Source: Vibrio lentus
Lineage (GTDB): Bacteria > Pseudomonadota > Gammaproteobacteria > Enterobacterales > Vibrionaceae
NCBI RefSeq assembly: GCF_002875945.1
Contig: NZ_MCZK01000102.1
Location: forward strand, 62,001-126,000
Reading direction: 5' to 3'
DNA: 64,000 nucleotides
The position numbers were made by a program, and so were the translations under genes. How positions within the stretch are numbered: the stretch's first letter is position 1; each line of letters starts with the position of its first letter. The notes below the pieces were generated by a model. The model was given only the letters and a program-made list of their open reading frames with translations, had not been told where the DNA came from and ran no database searches. Shown here in pieces: positions 38,451-47,843 of this stretch.

Positions 38451-39800
38451 ATGAGTAATAACCAAATAGAGCACCACCTCAGAAAAGCACTCGTTTCTAA
38501 TAACGAGGCTTCGAAGGTGACGGCAGATGACACCATCGTACTTGCGAGTGCTATGACCAGCGTTCATAAAACCTTGCTCATCATATTCCTGCTCGCTTTG
38601 GTCGCTATCGCCGTGGCGTCACAGGCGCGCATCGACATTGTCGTTTCTGTGCGTGGTGAGCTGCTGTTGGAATCTGACGTTGAGAAGGTTCAACACTTAG
38701 AAGGCGGCATTTTAGAAGAGCTGTTAGTCAGAAAAGGGGAAGTTGTATATGAAGGTCAACCTATTGCCCGAATCCGCTCACTCGACCGCAACACCCAACT
38801 CGATACCGTGAACACCGAAATCATTCAGTTGGAACTCGACAAGATTCGTTATGAAAGCTTGCGCGACATGATCGAACCAAACTTTGCTTCTTATATCGAA
38901 AAGTTCCCAGAACAAGTTCAGGTCAACATGAATACGTGGCAACAAGAGTTCTCGAAAAACCGCTCCAACGAAGAGCTCATCACCCACGATATCAAACACA
39001 AAAATTCGCTGATTGGATCGATGCTTAAACGTCGTAAAAGTTCAGAGAACCAGCTCTCGCTCATTCGCAAACAACTCAACATCAAAAACACGCTGTATAA
39101 AGAAGAGATGGCCTCCTATGTCGACGTTCTCAATATGAAAGTACAAGAGTCCAATATGGTTCGTGAGATTGAAAACCTTGATGAGTCGGTCATGAACGAA
39201 CGTTTCCAACTCGACAAACTCGAGAAACAACATCGAGATTTGGTTGAGAACCGCAACTCCGAGTACCAAGCGCAAATCATTCAAGCCAATAAAGATCTCA
39301 AACTGAAACGGATCCTTCAACCACAACATTCCGACAAGGTTGACCGCCTGATCGTCTACTCGCCAGTGGATGGTGTGGTCGACAAATTACACTTCAACTT
39401 CCGCTCTGCGGTAATACCACCCGGCGAGAGTATCGCTGATATTGCACCAATCAATAACTCCCTACACGGTGAGGCGAAAATCCCGCGTAAAGACATGGGG
39501 TTTGTTGAAATTGGCCAAGCGGTGAAAGTGAAAATGGATACCTATAACTTCGCAAAATATGGATTTGTTGAGGGTACTATCGCCTCGATCAGCCGTTCAT
39601 CCTATGAAGAAGAAGATGCTGAATTCTATTTGGCAGAGATTGAGATTGATCGAAACTTTCTTGAACGAGGAGGCACTCAATACAAGTTATCGCCTTATAT
39701 GGAATTTACCGCAGATGTAAAAACAGGTTCGCGTCGCGTGATCGAATACGCAGCTAAACCCGTGATGTCTGCCATCGAAGATGCATTCGATGAGAGGTAA
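38451..39800 (+). CDS. HlyD-family type I secretion adaptor
   Basis: An adaptor of 449 residues with a cytoplasmic N-terminus of about 40 residues, one membrane helix (LLIIFLLALVAIAVAS, about 43-60), a lipoyl half-motif EKVQHLEGGILEELLVRKGE, a long coiled coil at about 110-300, the second lipoyl half VDRLIVYSPVDGVVDKLHF, and a C-terminal beta domain. This is the HlyD/LapC/PrtE layout. It is 3 bp from both neighbours and spans the periplasm between the ABC transporter pair and the TolC-like channel. The ribosome site is GAGGTAGGTC. Confidence 0.93.
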   Translation: MSNNQIEHHLRKALVSNNEASKVTADDTIVLASAMTSVHKTLLIIFLLALVAIAVASQARIDIVVSVRGELLLESDVEKVQHLEGGILEELLVRKGEVVYEGQPIARIRSLDRNTQLDTVNTEIIQLELDKIRYESLRDMIEPNFASYIEKFPEQVQVNMNTWQQEFSKNRSNEELITHDIKHKNSLIGSMLKRRKSSENQLSLIRKQLNIKNTLYKEEMASYVDVLNMKVQESNMVREIENLDESVMNERFQLDKLEKQHRDLVENRNSEYQAQIIQANKDLKLKRILQPQHSDKVDRLIVYSPVDGVVDKLHFNFRSAVIPPGESIADIAPINNSLHGEAKIPRKDMGFVEIGQAVKVKMDTYNFAKYGFVEGTIASISRSSYEEEDAEFYLAEIEIDRNFLERGGTQYKLSPYMEFTADVKTGSRRVIEYAAKPVMSAIEDAFDER

Positions 39801-39803
39801 TCA

Positions 39804-42035
39804 ATGAGCGGAAAACCTTCTTACAACATTTCCGTACCAGCTCTGCGACTCAGCATCTTGTTTAGCGTGGTTTTAGCTGCGCTCGCTTTCTATTTATACT
39901 TTTCTTGGTCGAAAGTCGATTCGGTTGCGCAAGTGCAAAGCGCCCCACTTCTGATACAAGCCCAAAAGCTCAATCAGACCATAGAATTTGACATTCAAAC
40001 CTTGCAGCACTGCTTAAAAGCCAACAATTGCAGTACCAGTGACTTTAACCTGTCCACTTTGAAGGGTGAGATTGACGAGTTTAGGTCTTTAGCCTCTTTG
40101 AACAAAACCGAATTCAGTTTGGTTGGTGCGACTGAATACACCCAACTTGAATTGGCCATTAATCGCTTTTCCGACAGCGCTAAAACACGTAATGACATAC
40201 TCGACTTATACCTGTCGCTGACGAACAACTACCTACAGATGGACGACAACTATCGCACCATGTTTAACAACCATGCGAGCGACTTAATGTCAGAGAAAAA
40301 CGAGTTCTTTGTCTGGTTGTTTATGGTGGTCGTGATATTGGCCGTGATTGCCGTTTTTTCTAACTCAGTTGCCATGTTGAAACTGAAGAAATCCAGCTCT
40401 AACGAGCGAGAAATCGACTATGAGTTTGATGCGCTCTATCAAGAGCTAAAGGAACTCGATTTACAAAGACTCGAAGAGCTTCTTAATGAAGTGAGCATCA
40501 ACCCCAAACAGCGCCAAATCTACTCTCACCTCAAGTTGATCTTCAGTAAATTAGAAGACCAAAAGCGTAATAACGACCTCTACAAACAGCTGTATGCACT
40601 GATTGGTTACGAGATTCGCGGAATCACCAACACCATCAACGGTGGAGTCCAATATCTGGTTCAAGAAACCGATGAAAACGGCGTATTGATGGCGAAGGAT
40701 ATTACCTCTGCGTGTAGTACCTTGTCTGAGTTAGCAGAAAACTATAACCGTTTGATTTCACAGGGTACGGAAAGTAAGTCGAAGGAGTTCTCTCTACTGA
40801 ACGTGTTGTCTGAATTGATGATTCATATCAGCGCCAAAGTTCAGAGGAACGAAGGTCAACTTGACTGCTTTATCTCTGACAACTTGCCGAACCGTGTGGA
40901 AGGCCAATCCACCAGCTTATTCTGGATCTTGTTCCTGCAGCTTTCTAACGCAATCCAGCTTAAATCAAACAAGAAGTTGTTCGTGACGATTGAGTCTGGC
41001 GCGGCTTCGGATATGGAAAATACGCGTGTCACCATCAATCTCAACTTCCTTTCAACGTTAGATGTCTCTGTTGCCAAACTCAATAAGCTCCATTGGAGCG
41101 ATCATAAACACCATACCGCTAACACAGACGACTTAGCGAAAAGCGTATTAAAAGATTACGGGTATTACGAAAGTCACTGGTTCCAATCGGGTACACAAGA
41201 ACGTTTTCAGATAGAGCTTGACCTCAAGGCGAAGAATTTCCATACAGAGAAAACTCGCTTCGACGGCAAACGTTTACTGCTGTGTGCCAATACTCAAGTT
41301 CGTATCGATGTAATGAAGAAAATGCTCAGCAACTTGGGGCTTGATATCACCGAAATTCGCACTGCCAATGAGTTATTTTCGGCGGCGAAAACCTTCGGTG
41401 AGTACGATGCCATCATGTTGACCGACACCTTTGAACCCAATAAGTTGGCATCACTAAGTAAAACAGTGAAATCTCAACTTAAGAATCACCCAAATACCAA
41501 GTTGTTGCTGTCAGTAACCAATACTCAGCATGCGCAAGAGTGTCACAGCTTCGTCGATAAGATCATCAACTCCCCTGCGATTCCTTATGAGTTTATTCCT
41601 AACTTGCTCACCATTATGGAAGCAGAAGCATCAGAGGAACAGATGGAGAACAGTTCGTTCCTTATCGTAGAAGATGACCGAGTTCAGCAGATCTTACTTA
41701 AACGAATTCTAACCAAACAAGAGTATGAACCAGACACGGTTGGCGATGGTGCTGACGCAGTTGAGCACTTCATGAATAAACGTTCTGACATCATCTTCAT
41801 GGACTGCATCATGCCGGGTATGGGCGGCATTGAAGCGACCAAACGCATTCGCCAGTTTGAACAAGAAAACGAAAAAAACCCTTGCACCATCATAGGTGCA
41901 ACCGCATTGACCAGCAGTAACGAACATCAGGCTTGTATTGAAGCCGGAATGGATTACGTGATCAGCAAACCTTACAAAAGCGACCAAATCATTAAGGTGA
42001 TCAACAAGTATGTGGCGGTACAGAAACTTAACTAG
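39804..42035 (+). CDS. Hybrid kinase-like protein with Tyr for the phospho-His and an intact C-terminal receiver
   Basis: A membrane protein of 743 residues. Helices at about 13-34 and 170-194 enclose a periplasmic sensor of some 135 residues. The dimerisation segment reads ALIGYEIRGITNTI where kinases have SHEIRTPLN: the His is Tyr269. The ATPase-like part keeps LQLSNAIQLK (N-box) but has no visible DxGxG or GxGL box. A first receiver-like domain (about 490-600) lacks the acidic pair, while a second (about 615-740) is complete: LIVEDD, Asp667 in FMDCIMPGM, GATALT and SKPY. It cannot autophosphorylate by the normal route, so it is probably a pseudokinase whose receiver is charged by another protein. 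Lying inside a secretion operon, it may gate export or report on it (inference). Confidence 0.8.
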   Translation: MSGKPSYNISVPALRLSILFSVVLAALAFYLYFSWSKVDSVAQVQSAPLLIQAQKLNQTIEFDIQTLQHCLKANNCSTSDFNLSTLKGEIDEFRSLASLNKTEFSLVGATEYTQLELAINRFSDSAKTRNDILDLYLSLTNNYLQMDDNYRTMFNNHASDLMSEKNEFFVWLFMVVVILAVIAVFSNSVAMLKLKKSSSNEREIDYEFDALYQELKELDLQRLEELLNEVSINPKQRQIYSHLKLIFSKLEDQKRNNDLYKQLYALIGYEIRGITNTINGGVQYLVQETDENGVLMAKDITSACSTLSELAENYNRLISQGTESKSKEFSLLNVLSELMIHISAKVQRNEGQLDCFISDNLPNRVEGQSTSLFWILFLQLSNAIQLKSNKKLFVTIESGAASDMENTRVTINLNFLSTLDVSVAKLNKLHWSDHKHHTANTDDLAKSVLKDYGYYESHWFQSGTQERFQIELDLKAKNFHTEKTRFDGKRLLLCANTQVRIDVMKKMLSNLGLDITEIRTANELFSAAKTFGEYDAIMLTDTFEPNKLASLSKTVKSQLKNHPNTKLLLSVTNTQHAQECHSFVDKIINSPAIPYEFIPNLLTIMEAEASEEQMENSSFLIVEDDRVQQILLKRILTKQEYEPDTVGDGADAVEHFMNKRSDIIFMDCIMPGMGGIEATKRIRQFEQENEKNPCTIIGATALTSSNEHQACIEAGMDYVISKPYKSDQIIKVINKYVAVQKLN

Positions 42036-43434
42036 CAGCATCATGGCTGCGCTTGTATTCAGCACGACACCTTCAGCATCGGCAACGACCCTGCTTGAGG
42101 CAGTAGAACTCGGCCTGCAAAACAGCCTGTCCCTTCGCGCCAGTGATAAAGGTGTGGAAGAGAACGAATACAACATTGGGATCAGCCGCTCTAAATTTCT
42201 TCCTTCGCTTAATGGCGCTGCCGATACCACATGGAATGAAAACGAAACCTTGTTATCTAGCGTGCCTGATGAAACATCAAGCTATAACTCAAACAGCTAC
42301 AGCCTTTCCCTTTCCCAATCGGTATTCAACCTAGGCGATATTTTCAAATACGGAACGGCAAAGCTCGACTTCAATATCGAAGAGATTAAACACGAGAACA
42401 AAATCCAAAGCACCATCTCTGAAATCGGCTCACAGTACTTTGAGTATTTGAAAAACAACGCGCAGATAAAAGCGACCAAGGTCGAGCTTAAATCATCTGA
42501 GACGCGTGAACATCAAATGCGACGAAACGTAGAGTTAGGCAACACAGCCGCCAGTGAACTGTACGAAGTTATCGCTCAAAAAGAAGGTGTGTCGAATCGG
42601 TTGAGAACCTTACAAAAAGATCGTCGCGTCATTCTCAACGGGCTCTCAATTCAGATTCAATACCCTATCACTCCGTCGCAAGATATATACGAAAGCGTGC
42701 CATTAAAAGAGATTAACGAAAGCGAACAACGCTCAATCATGGATCAGGCGTTAAAGCTCAATAACGACTTGTTAGTGGCGAAGAAAAACGTCGAGAGAAG
42801 CCGGAGAAGCTTAAAAGAGAGCGGTACAAACTTCTTACCTACCGTGTCGCTTTCAGCCAGTTATCGTCACGATGACGCCAATAACTACGATAAAACCGAC
42901 ATCACTGCGACAGGCGAAAGCAACTCTACCAGTGTTGGCTTGAATCTAGCCTTGCCTATCTTGTCTGGTGGTTCTGATTATTACGGATATCAAAAATCAT
43001 CGACAGCGATTGAACGTACCGAGCTGCTTTATCAAGACTCGCTTTACACCACCCGTAACAGCGTCAACACCTCTGTGCTCAACATAAATGATTTCTCGCA
43101 GTCTATAAGCAGTTACGAGAACATCATTCGCGCCAACTACGCCTCTTACAAAGGTATTCAAAGGGCATACCAGTTAGGCACCCGTACCATCACCGATTTA
43201 TTGGCCGCTGAAAGTAAGCTCTTCAGCGCCTTAAGAGATTATGAAAGCGCTCGATACGACTACATCATCGAAACCATCAAGCTTGAGCAAGTTAAGGGCG
43301 TACTCTCGATTCAATCGATAGAAAACATCATGCAATTGATGAGCGATATTGAAGGTCGTAACAATCAAGAACTCGTGCCGAAACACCTTCTCTCAACGGA
43401 GTCGTTGAAAACAGGAGGCCGCAATGCAAACTGA
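42010..43434 (+). CDS. TolC-family outer membrane channel of the type I system
   Basis: A protein of 474 residues with a signal peptide (ends near ASATT). The start at 42010 overlaps the previous gene by 26 bp; a start at 42043 would leave too short a signal. Two OEP repeats are visible: the first with NSLSLRASDKGVEENEYNIG and RSKFLPSLNG, the second with AKKNVERSRRSLKESGTNFL, plus the late AYQLGTRTITDLLAAESKLF segment typical of TolC/LapE. It overlaps the next ABC gene by 11 bp. It provides the outer-membrane exit for the adhesin. Confidence 0.9.
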   Translation: MWRYRNLTSSIMAALVFSTTPSASATTLLEAVELGLQNSLSLRASDKGVEENEYNIGISRSKFLPSLNGAADTTWNENETLLSSVPDETSSYNSNSYSLSLSQSVFNLGDIFKYGTAKLDFNIEEIKHENKIQSTISEIGSQYFEYLKNNAQIKATKVELKSSETREHQMRRNVELGNTAASELYEVIAQKEGVSNRLRTLQKDRRVILNGLSIQIQYPITPSQDIYESVPLKEINESEQRSIMDQALKLNNDLLVAKKNVERSRRSLKESGTNFLPTVSLSASYRHDDANNYDKTDITATGESNSTSVGLNLALPILSGGSDYYGYQKSSTAIERTELLYQDSLYTTRNSVNTSVLNINDFSQSISSYENIIRANYASYKGIQRAYQLGTRTITDLLAAESKLFSALRDYESARYDYIIETIKLEQVKGVLSIQSIENIMQLMSDIEGRNNQELVPKHLLSTESLKTGGRNAN

Positions 43435-45010
43435 GCAGTTTTCACAAAAGATCAATATGGCAGATAAGTGCTATCTGACTTTCTCTACGATAATTTCCAC
43501 CCTGTTTGGCTTGGTACTGCCCTTCTCTATTCTGATCATTTTTGACCGAGTGTTACCCAATCAAGCACAAGATACGTTGTTCTTATTGTTCGCGATTATC
43601 TTGATTTCCATCTTCCTTGACTACCACCTGAAAAATCAGGAAGAGAAGATATCTTCCGTCATCATGAGGCAGTTTGAGACCAACTTAACCAACAAGGTGT
43701 TCCAATCCATCTGTTTGGCTGAAATCTCTAAATTCCGCCGTTTAGAACCGGGGGAATACTTAGAACGAATCTCAACCATTCCGGAGTTGAAAACCTTCTT
43801 TGGCGGAGAATCGGTTCGAGCCCTTATAAATCTTGCTGTCAGCGTGATAACCATCCTGATTATTGGCCTTATCAACATATGGGCTGGCGTGACGCTTCTG
43901 ATTGCCTCGCTCATCTTAGCCATTTTCGCTTGGAGCCTTTCTAAACAAAAGATTGGCAGCTTACAAAACAAGTCAGACATAGAAGGCTTAACCACTTCTA
44001 AAATCATCGAGATCATCTCTAGCCCGCTAGATATCAAAGCGCGAAACATGGAATACCGCGTTGAAAGCCTGATGACACAAATGGTCGAAGAGCGTGAAGT
44101 GGAGAACATCAAATATGAACAGATCGAATCGAACTTCGGCTTGATCTTAGCGCTCATCCAACAGCTTTCTATAGCTTGTGTTGTTGTGGTACTAGCAACC
44201 GCCGTTATCAATATGGAATCAAGCCAAGGCATCATGGCTGCGATCATTATGCTGACCAACCGTTATTTCGCGCCCTACCAACAAGTGATGCGTACCGCGA
44301 GCCGTTGGGAATTGAACAAACTTCACATACAGCGTATCGCCGAGCTTCTTGAACTGGCTGCGTCTGTTGAACACCAACATGAGACAACGGAAGTAGAACG
44401 TATTTCGGTTAAATATTCTGAAAAGCAGCGTATTGAATTCGAACTCGGACAAGCCTATTTACTTACCGGGAAAAGCGGCACAGGCAAAACCCATCTCGCC
44501 AACTGTATTACGCGGCAGAACAGCGATAACAAACTCGACATCATGATTAATGATACGCCTCTGGATGACGTGAACTACAACGTTTGGCGTAACAGCGTGC
44601 TGATGGTCGATAAAACAAGCTCATTCGTAGAAGGGACCATTATTGATAACCTAACCTGTTTTCGACCAAGCCTGAATAACACGGCTTTCGCCTTATGTGA
44701 AACCATGAACATCAAGACACAGATTGATGGGTTGCCTGCTGGTTTCTATACCGAACTGAAAGGACACATGCGTAATCCATTCTCTCGCCAAGTTGGGTAT
44801 GCTCTGTTATTAGTCCGTGCCCTGCTCGCCAGTAAACGCGTATTGATATTCGACGACATAGACTGCGTCTTTGATGAAGAATTTGCACGCGTCGTGCTGA
44901 CCAGTACCGCCTATCGTGCCAATGACAAAATCTTAATCATAGCCAGCAATAAAATGGACAAACTCAACCACCGCCTCAAACGTGTCAAGCTTACGGGAGG
45001 TGACCAATGA
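43424..45010 (+). CDS. Type I secretion ABC transporter subunit 1 with degenerate ATPase sites
   Basis: A 528-residue fused membrane domain and ATPase, preceded by a strong AGGAGG. The membrane part (about 20-290, six helices) has the PrtD-like features FDRVLPNQAQDTL and no peptidase-like N-terminus. The ATPase has a good Walker A (LTGKSGTGKTHL, about 348), but the signature is MRNPFSRQVGYA instead of LSGGQ, Walker B ends IFDDID (Asp in place of the catalytic Glu), and the switch His is absent (IIASNKMDK). This half is therefore probably catalytically weak and pairs with the next gene, which it overlaps by 4 bp (ATGA), as a heterodimer. Confidence 0.85.
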   Translation: MQTEQFSQKINMADKCYLTFSTIISTLFGLVLPFSILIIFDRVLPNQAQDTLFLLFAIILISIFLDYHLKNQEEKISSVIMRQFETNLTNKVFQSICLAEISKFRRLEPGEYLERISTIPELKTFFGGESVRALINLAVSVITILIIGLINIWAGVTLLIASLILAIFAWSLSKQKIGSLQNKSDIEGLTTSKIIEIISSPLDIKARNMEYRVESLMTQMVEEREVENIKYEQIESNFGLILALIQQLSIACVVVVLATAVINMESSQGIMAAIIMLTNRYFAPYQQVMRTASRWELNKLHIQRIAELLELAASVEHQHETTEVERISVKYSEKQRIEFELGQAYLLTGKSGTGKTHLANCITRQNSDNKLDIMINDTPLDDVNYNVWRNSVLMVDKTSSFVEGTIIDNLTCFRPSLNNTAFALCETMNIKTQIDGLPAGFYTELKGHMRNPFSRQVGYALLLVRALLASKRVLIFDDIDCVFDEEFARVVLTSTAYRANDKILIIASNKMDKLNHRLKRVKLTGGDQ

Positions 45011-47145
45011 GTATCCTAGTTGACTTCAACAATGTTCCGCAGCGTGTGTTGGACTTTGAATCAAGTGGTTATGATGAACGCTACGGTCAGTCACCGCTGA
45101 TTCGCGGCTTAGCCTACACCTTGATCGCACTGGAATGGGAGGGGACGCCTTCTATACTCAGTGACGCTTTTATTCCTAAGCCAAAAGACAGCGACAGTTT
45201 TACTGCAACTATAGAACGTCTTGGATATCGCTGTGATGTAACCAAGCTAAAGACACTCGAGAATATCGATAAATACCCTCACCCATGTTTTATTGAGATA
45301 GAGAACCTTAGTGCGATTTTCTTAGGCACCAAAGATGGAAAGTTGATCTTGTTTGATTACACGAACAACAACACCATCGAATATCCAATGTGCAAAAAGC
45401 CCTGTCTGCTTATTTCAATTAGTGAATACTCTCGCCTGTTCCGTGAACCACCACCGGAATCTCAAGACAGAAGCAATTGGATAAAGTACGCTTTCTATCG
45501 TTACAACAATGAACTCAAAAGCCTGATCATCCTCAGCTTCGTGATCAGTATCCTAGGAGCGTTACAGCCATTCTTCATCATGAGTGTCTATAACTTCGCA
45601 CTCACATCGAGCTCTCAAGCCACACTCTACTGGTTGACCTTGTTTGCCGTTATTGTTGGTTTTTCGGAATACTTCTTTAAAAAGATGCGGGTCAACATCA
45701 TTGCTACCTCAGGTAAAGATCTCGCAGTACATATATCCCAAGCCGTAATATCGAAGCTTCTTTGGCTGCCCTACGCGATGACATCAACCGCTGGGGTTTC
45801 ATCCCAGTTGGCTCGTTTGAAAGACATCGACACCTTCCGTCGTTTGGTGACCGCGGAGTCGACCCTTAGTTACTTTGATATGCCGTTTGTGATTGTATTC
45901 ATTATTGCGATCGCTCTGATGTCTGGTACAGCCGCGCTTGTGGTGATGGGCGGCTTGATCTTGATGTTGGTGTTCTGCGTTTACTCGCGCTATATCTACT
46001 CACAAGCCACATCCAAAAGCTCGCGCGCTAATGCAATGGTCTCTTACCAGTGGAACGAAATCCTGCGTGGTATCAAAACCATTCAAGGTTTGCCTTTGCT
46101 GCGTGTGGTTCAATCTCGCTTTAGCGCTTCGCATATGCAAAGCACCAGTGATGCCGAGAACGTTGCTGTCACCAACAGTAAAATTCAGGCTGCGGGTGGT
46201 AGTTTGATTCAGGTGATCGGTACTGCAAGTATCGTGACCGCGGTAATCGGCGTAATGGAAGGCACTTCAGATGCGGGTGCCATGCTCGCAACCGTTATTC
46301 TGGTATGGAAAGCGTTAGGACCGATAATGGGCATCTATAACTCAATTTCTAAATTTCAATCCATCAAGGCGTCATCGGCACAGATAAACAATTTGATGTC
46401 GATGAATGACGACAAGCTGACTCTAGAAAAAAGCCCGCCTATTCGCCTATTCCAAGGCAGCATTGTGGGCAGTGGTGTAAGCCATCGATATGCAGGCGCA
46501 GCAACAGGCTTAACCAACCTTGGTTTCAAAGTGCCTCCTAGTGCAAAAGTCGTCATTTGTGGCCCTACTGGTTGTGGCAAAACAACACTCATCTCAATCA
46601 TTGCGGGCTTAGAAGATCGTTATCAGGGTGCAGTGTCTGTCGATGGCTATAACATCAAGCAGTTCAACAGTTATCGTTATCGCACATCGATCAATTACAT
46701 CCCTTTCAATCTGCACATTTTCGAAGGCTCTTTAGAGACAAACTTCATTTTGCACAATGGATTGATTCCCACAGAGAAAATGCAGGAGATGGTGAGTTTC
46801 TTCGAATTAGACGAATGGCTGCCAGAAGGCTTGGCAACTCAACTAAGTGTCGATAAATGCAAAGGCCTTCCCAATGGTATTCAACAAAAGCTGCGTTTGG
46901 CGCTTGGTTTAGGCAACTGTGAGCAATCTCTGATCATCATTGATGAACCCTTTAATGGGGCTGAAAATGAAAACGCGCAGTATTTTAACCGCTTGTTCAG
47001 CGATAAGTTGTTGAACAAAACAGTCATTTTCTCAACCAATGATCCCGGTTTGATCGCCACTTCCAACATGAGTTTGGTTCTAGAGCCTGACGGGAATCTT
47101 AAATATTTTGGCTTAACAGACAAATACTTAAACAGTTTAAGTTAA
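45007..47145 (+). CDS. Type I secretion ABC transporter subunit 2 with C39-like N-terminal domain
   Basis: A protein of 712 residues. Residues 1-150 resemble a C39-peptidase-like domain without the catalytic Cys/His, as in adaptors for non-cleaved RTX substrates. Six membrane helices follow (about 165-440). The ATPase has Walker A (ICGPTGCGKTTL, about 519), a diverged signature (LPNGIQQKLRLALGL), and a complete Walker B with the catalytic Glu (IIIDEPF). The switch histidine is missing (FSTNDPGL). With subunit 1 it should form an asymmetric exporter, in which this half supplies the catalytic Glu. It is the last gene of the six-gene operon. Confidence 0.88.
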   Translation: MSILVDFNNVPQRVLDFESSGYDERYGQSPLIRGLAYTLIALEWEGTPSILSDAFIPKPKDSDSFTATIERLGYRCDVTKLKTLENIDKYPHPCFIEIENLSAIFLGTKDGKLILFDYTNNNTIEYPMCKKPCLLISISEYSRLFREPPPESQDRSNWIKYAFYRYNNELKSLIILSFVISILGALQPFFIMSVYNFALTSSSQATLYWLTLFAVIVGFSEYFFKKMRVNIIATSGKDLAVHISQAVISKLLWLPYAMTSTAGVSSQLARLKDIDTFRRLVTAESTLSYFDMPFVIVFIIAIALMSGTAALVVMGGLILMLVFCVYSRYIYSQATSKSSRANAMVSYQWNEILRGIKTIQGLPLLRVVQSRFSASHMQSTSDAENVAVTNSKIQAAGGSLIQVIGTASIVTAVIGVMEGTSDAGAMLATVILVWKALGPIMGIYNSISKFQSIKASSAQINNLMSMNDDKLTLEKSPPIRLFQGSIVGSGVSHRYAGAATGLTNLGFKVPPSAKVVICGPTGCGKTTLISIIAGLEDRYQGAVSVDGYNIKQFNSYRYRTSINYIPFNLHIFEGSLETNFILHNGLIPTEKMQEMVSFFELDEWLPEGLATQLSVDKCKGLPNGIQQKLRLALGLGNCEQSLIIIDEPFNGAENENAQYFNRLFSDKLLNKTVIFSTNDPGLIATSNMSLVLEPDGNLKYFGLTDKYLNSLS

Positions 47146-47254
47146 ACACGACGATGCTTACTCACAGATTACTCGTTAGATAAATGGATGTAATTGACAA
47201 AAACATAAGTGAGAGAGATGATTCGCTCTAAAATCACCGATAACAAGGAAGCAA

Positions 47255-47629
47255 ATGTACACATTCGTTGCAGACAAGCTTGATGTAGCTTACTTATCCG
47301 CAATTCCTGAAAACCATCAACTTCAGGACTGCGATGTGCCTGAAGAGGAGATCGAACTTCGAGAGATCGTTGAGGTTTGGTATGAGTGTGCCTTTCTCCC
47401 TGCTTTCAATCTTCAGAAAATCGATATCGAGAACAAAGCTGAGCTAACCGTCGTACAAACACATGTTTTGAGCAACGATACAAATACGCTCGCTTTCCTA
47501 CTCAAAAACAGAGTGTACCGCGCTGCACTGAACAGAATGCTCGGTGTTTGGGCGTTAGAGCCCTCTGCAAAAACCGTGTTAGAGCAACTTCTATTTGAAC
47601 TAAGTCTCGATAAAAATCGTCCTCATTAA
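47255..47629 (+). CDS. Small protein, paralogue of the 15808 gene
   Basis: A soluble protein of 124 residues, ribosome site AAGGAAG, no signal peptide or known domain. It shares the MY-aromatic start, the DVPEEEIELREIVEVW block and the AFLLKNRVYRAALNRMLGVW block with the 117-residue protein at 15808-16161. It lies 109 bp after the exporter operon with its own leader containing TGACAAAAACATA (47195-47207), a 13-base match to the sigma-factor leader (14558-14570). Function unknown. Location and pairing suggest a role tied to the adhesin system. Confidence 0.75.
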   Translation: MYTFVADKLDVAYLSAIPENHQLQDCDVPEEEIELREIVEVWYECAFLPAFNLQKIDIENKAELTVVQTHVLSNDTNTLAFLLKNRVYRAALNRMLGVWALEPSAKTVLEQLLFELSLDKNRPH

Positions 47630-47806
47630 GTCGCCTTTTAAGTTATTCATCAATAAGCATAAAAATCAAACCGACTGACAAACGCTATAAATTGCTAGTG
47701 ATACAACATATTTCAAAATAAGCTCTGGAATCACAAGAACTTATACCCCTCCCACACTTCCATCAAATTTACAGTTTCAAAGTTTCAAAATCGCAATTTT
47801 TATTCT

Positions 47807-47828
47807 ACTGTTTTTATATAAAAACAGT
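47807..47828. promoter_or_regulatory. Perfect 22-bp palindrome just before the tri-receiver kinase
   Basis: Arms ACTGTTTTTAT and their exact complement join with no spacer. The palindrome ends 15 bp before the chosen start codon and directly before the GGATGG ribosome site, so bound protein or a hairpin here would block translation or transcription. Its GTTTTTATA core also appears in the adhesin/exporter promoter region. Confidence 0.55.
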
Positions 47829-47843
47829 TGGATGGATCCTTAT

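Noticed and set aside
41709..42230. Minus-strand frame of 173 codons across the kinase-like/TolC junction
   Set aside because: Antisense to two real genes, whose overlap is typical of operons; no ribosome site or family pattern.
43636..44259. Minus-strand frame of 207 codons opposite ABC subunit 1
   Set aside because: Fully antisense to a well-supported ABC transporter gene; no motif.
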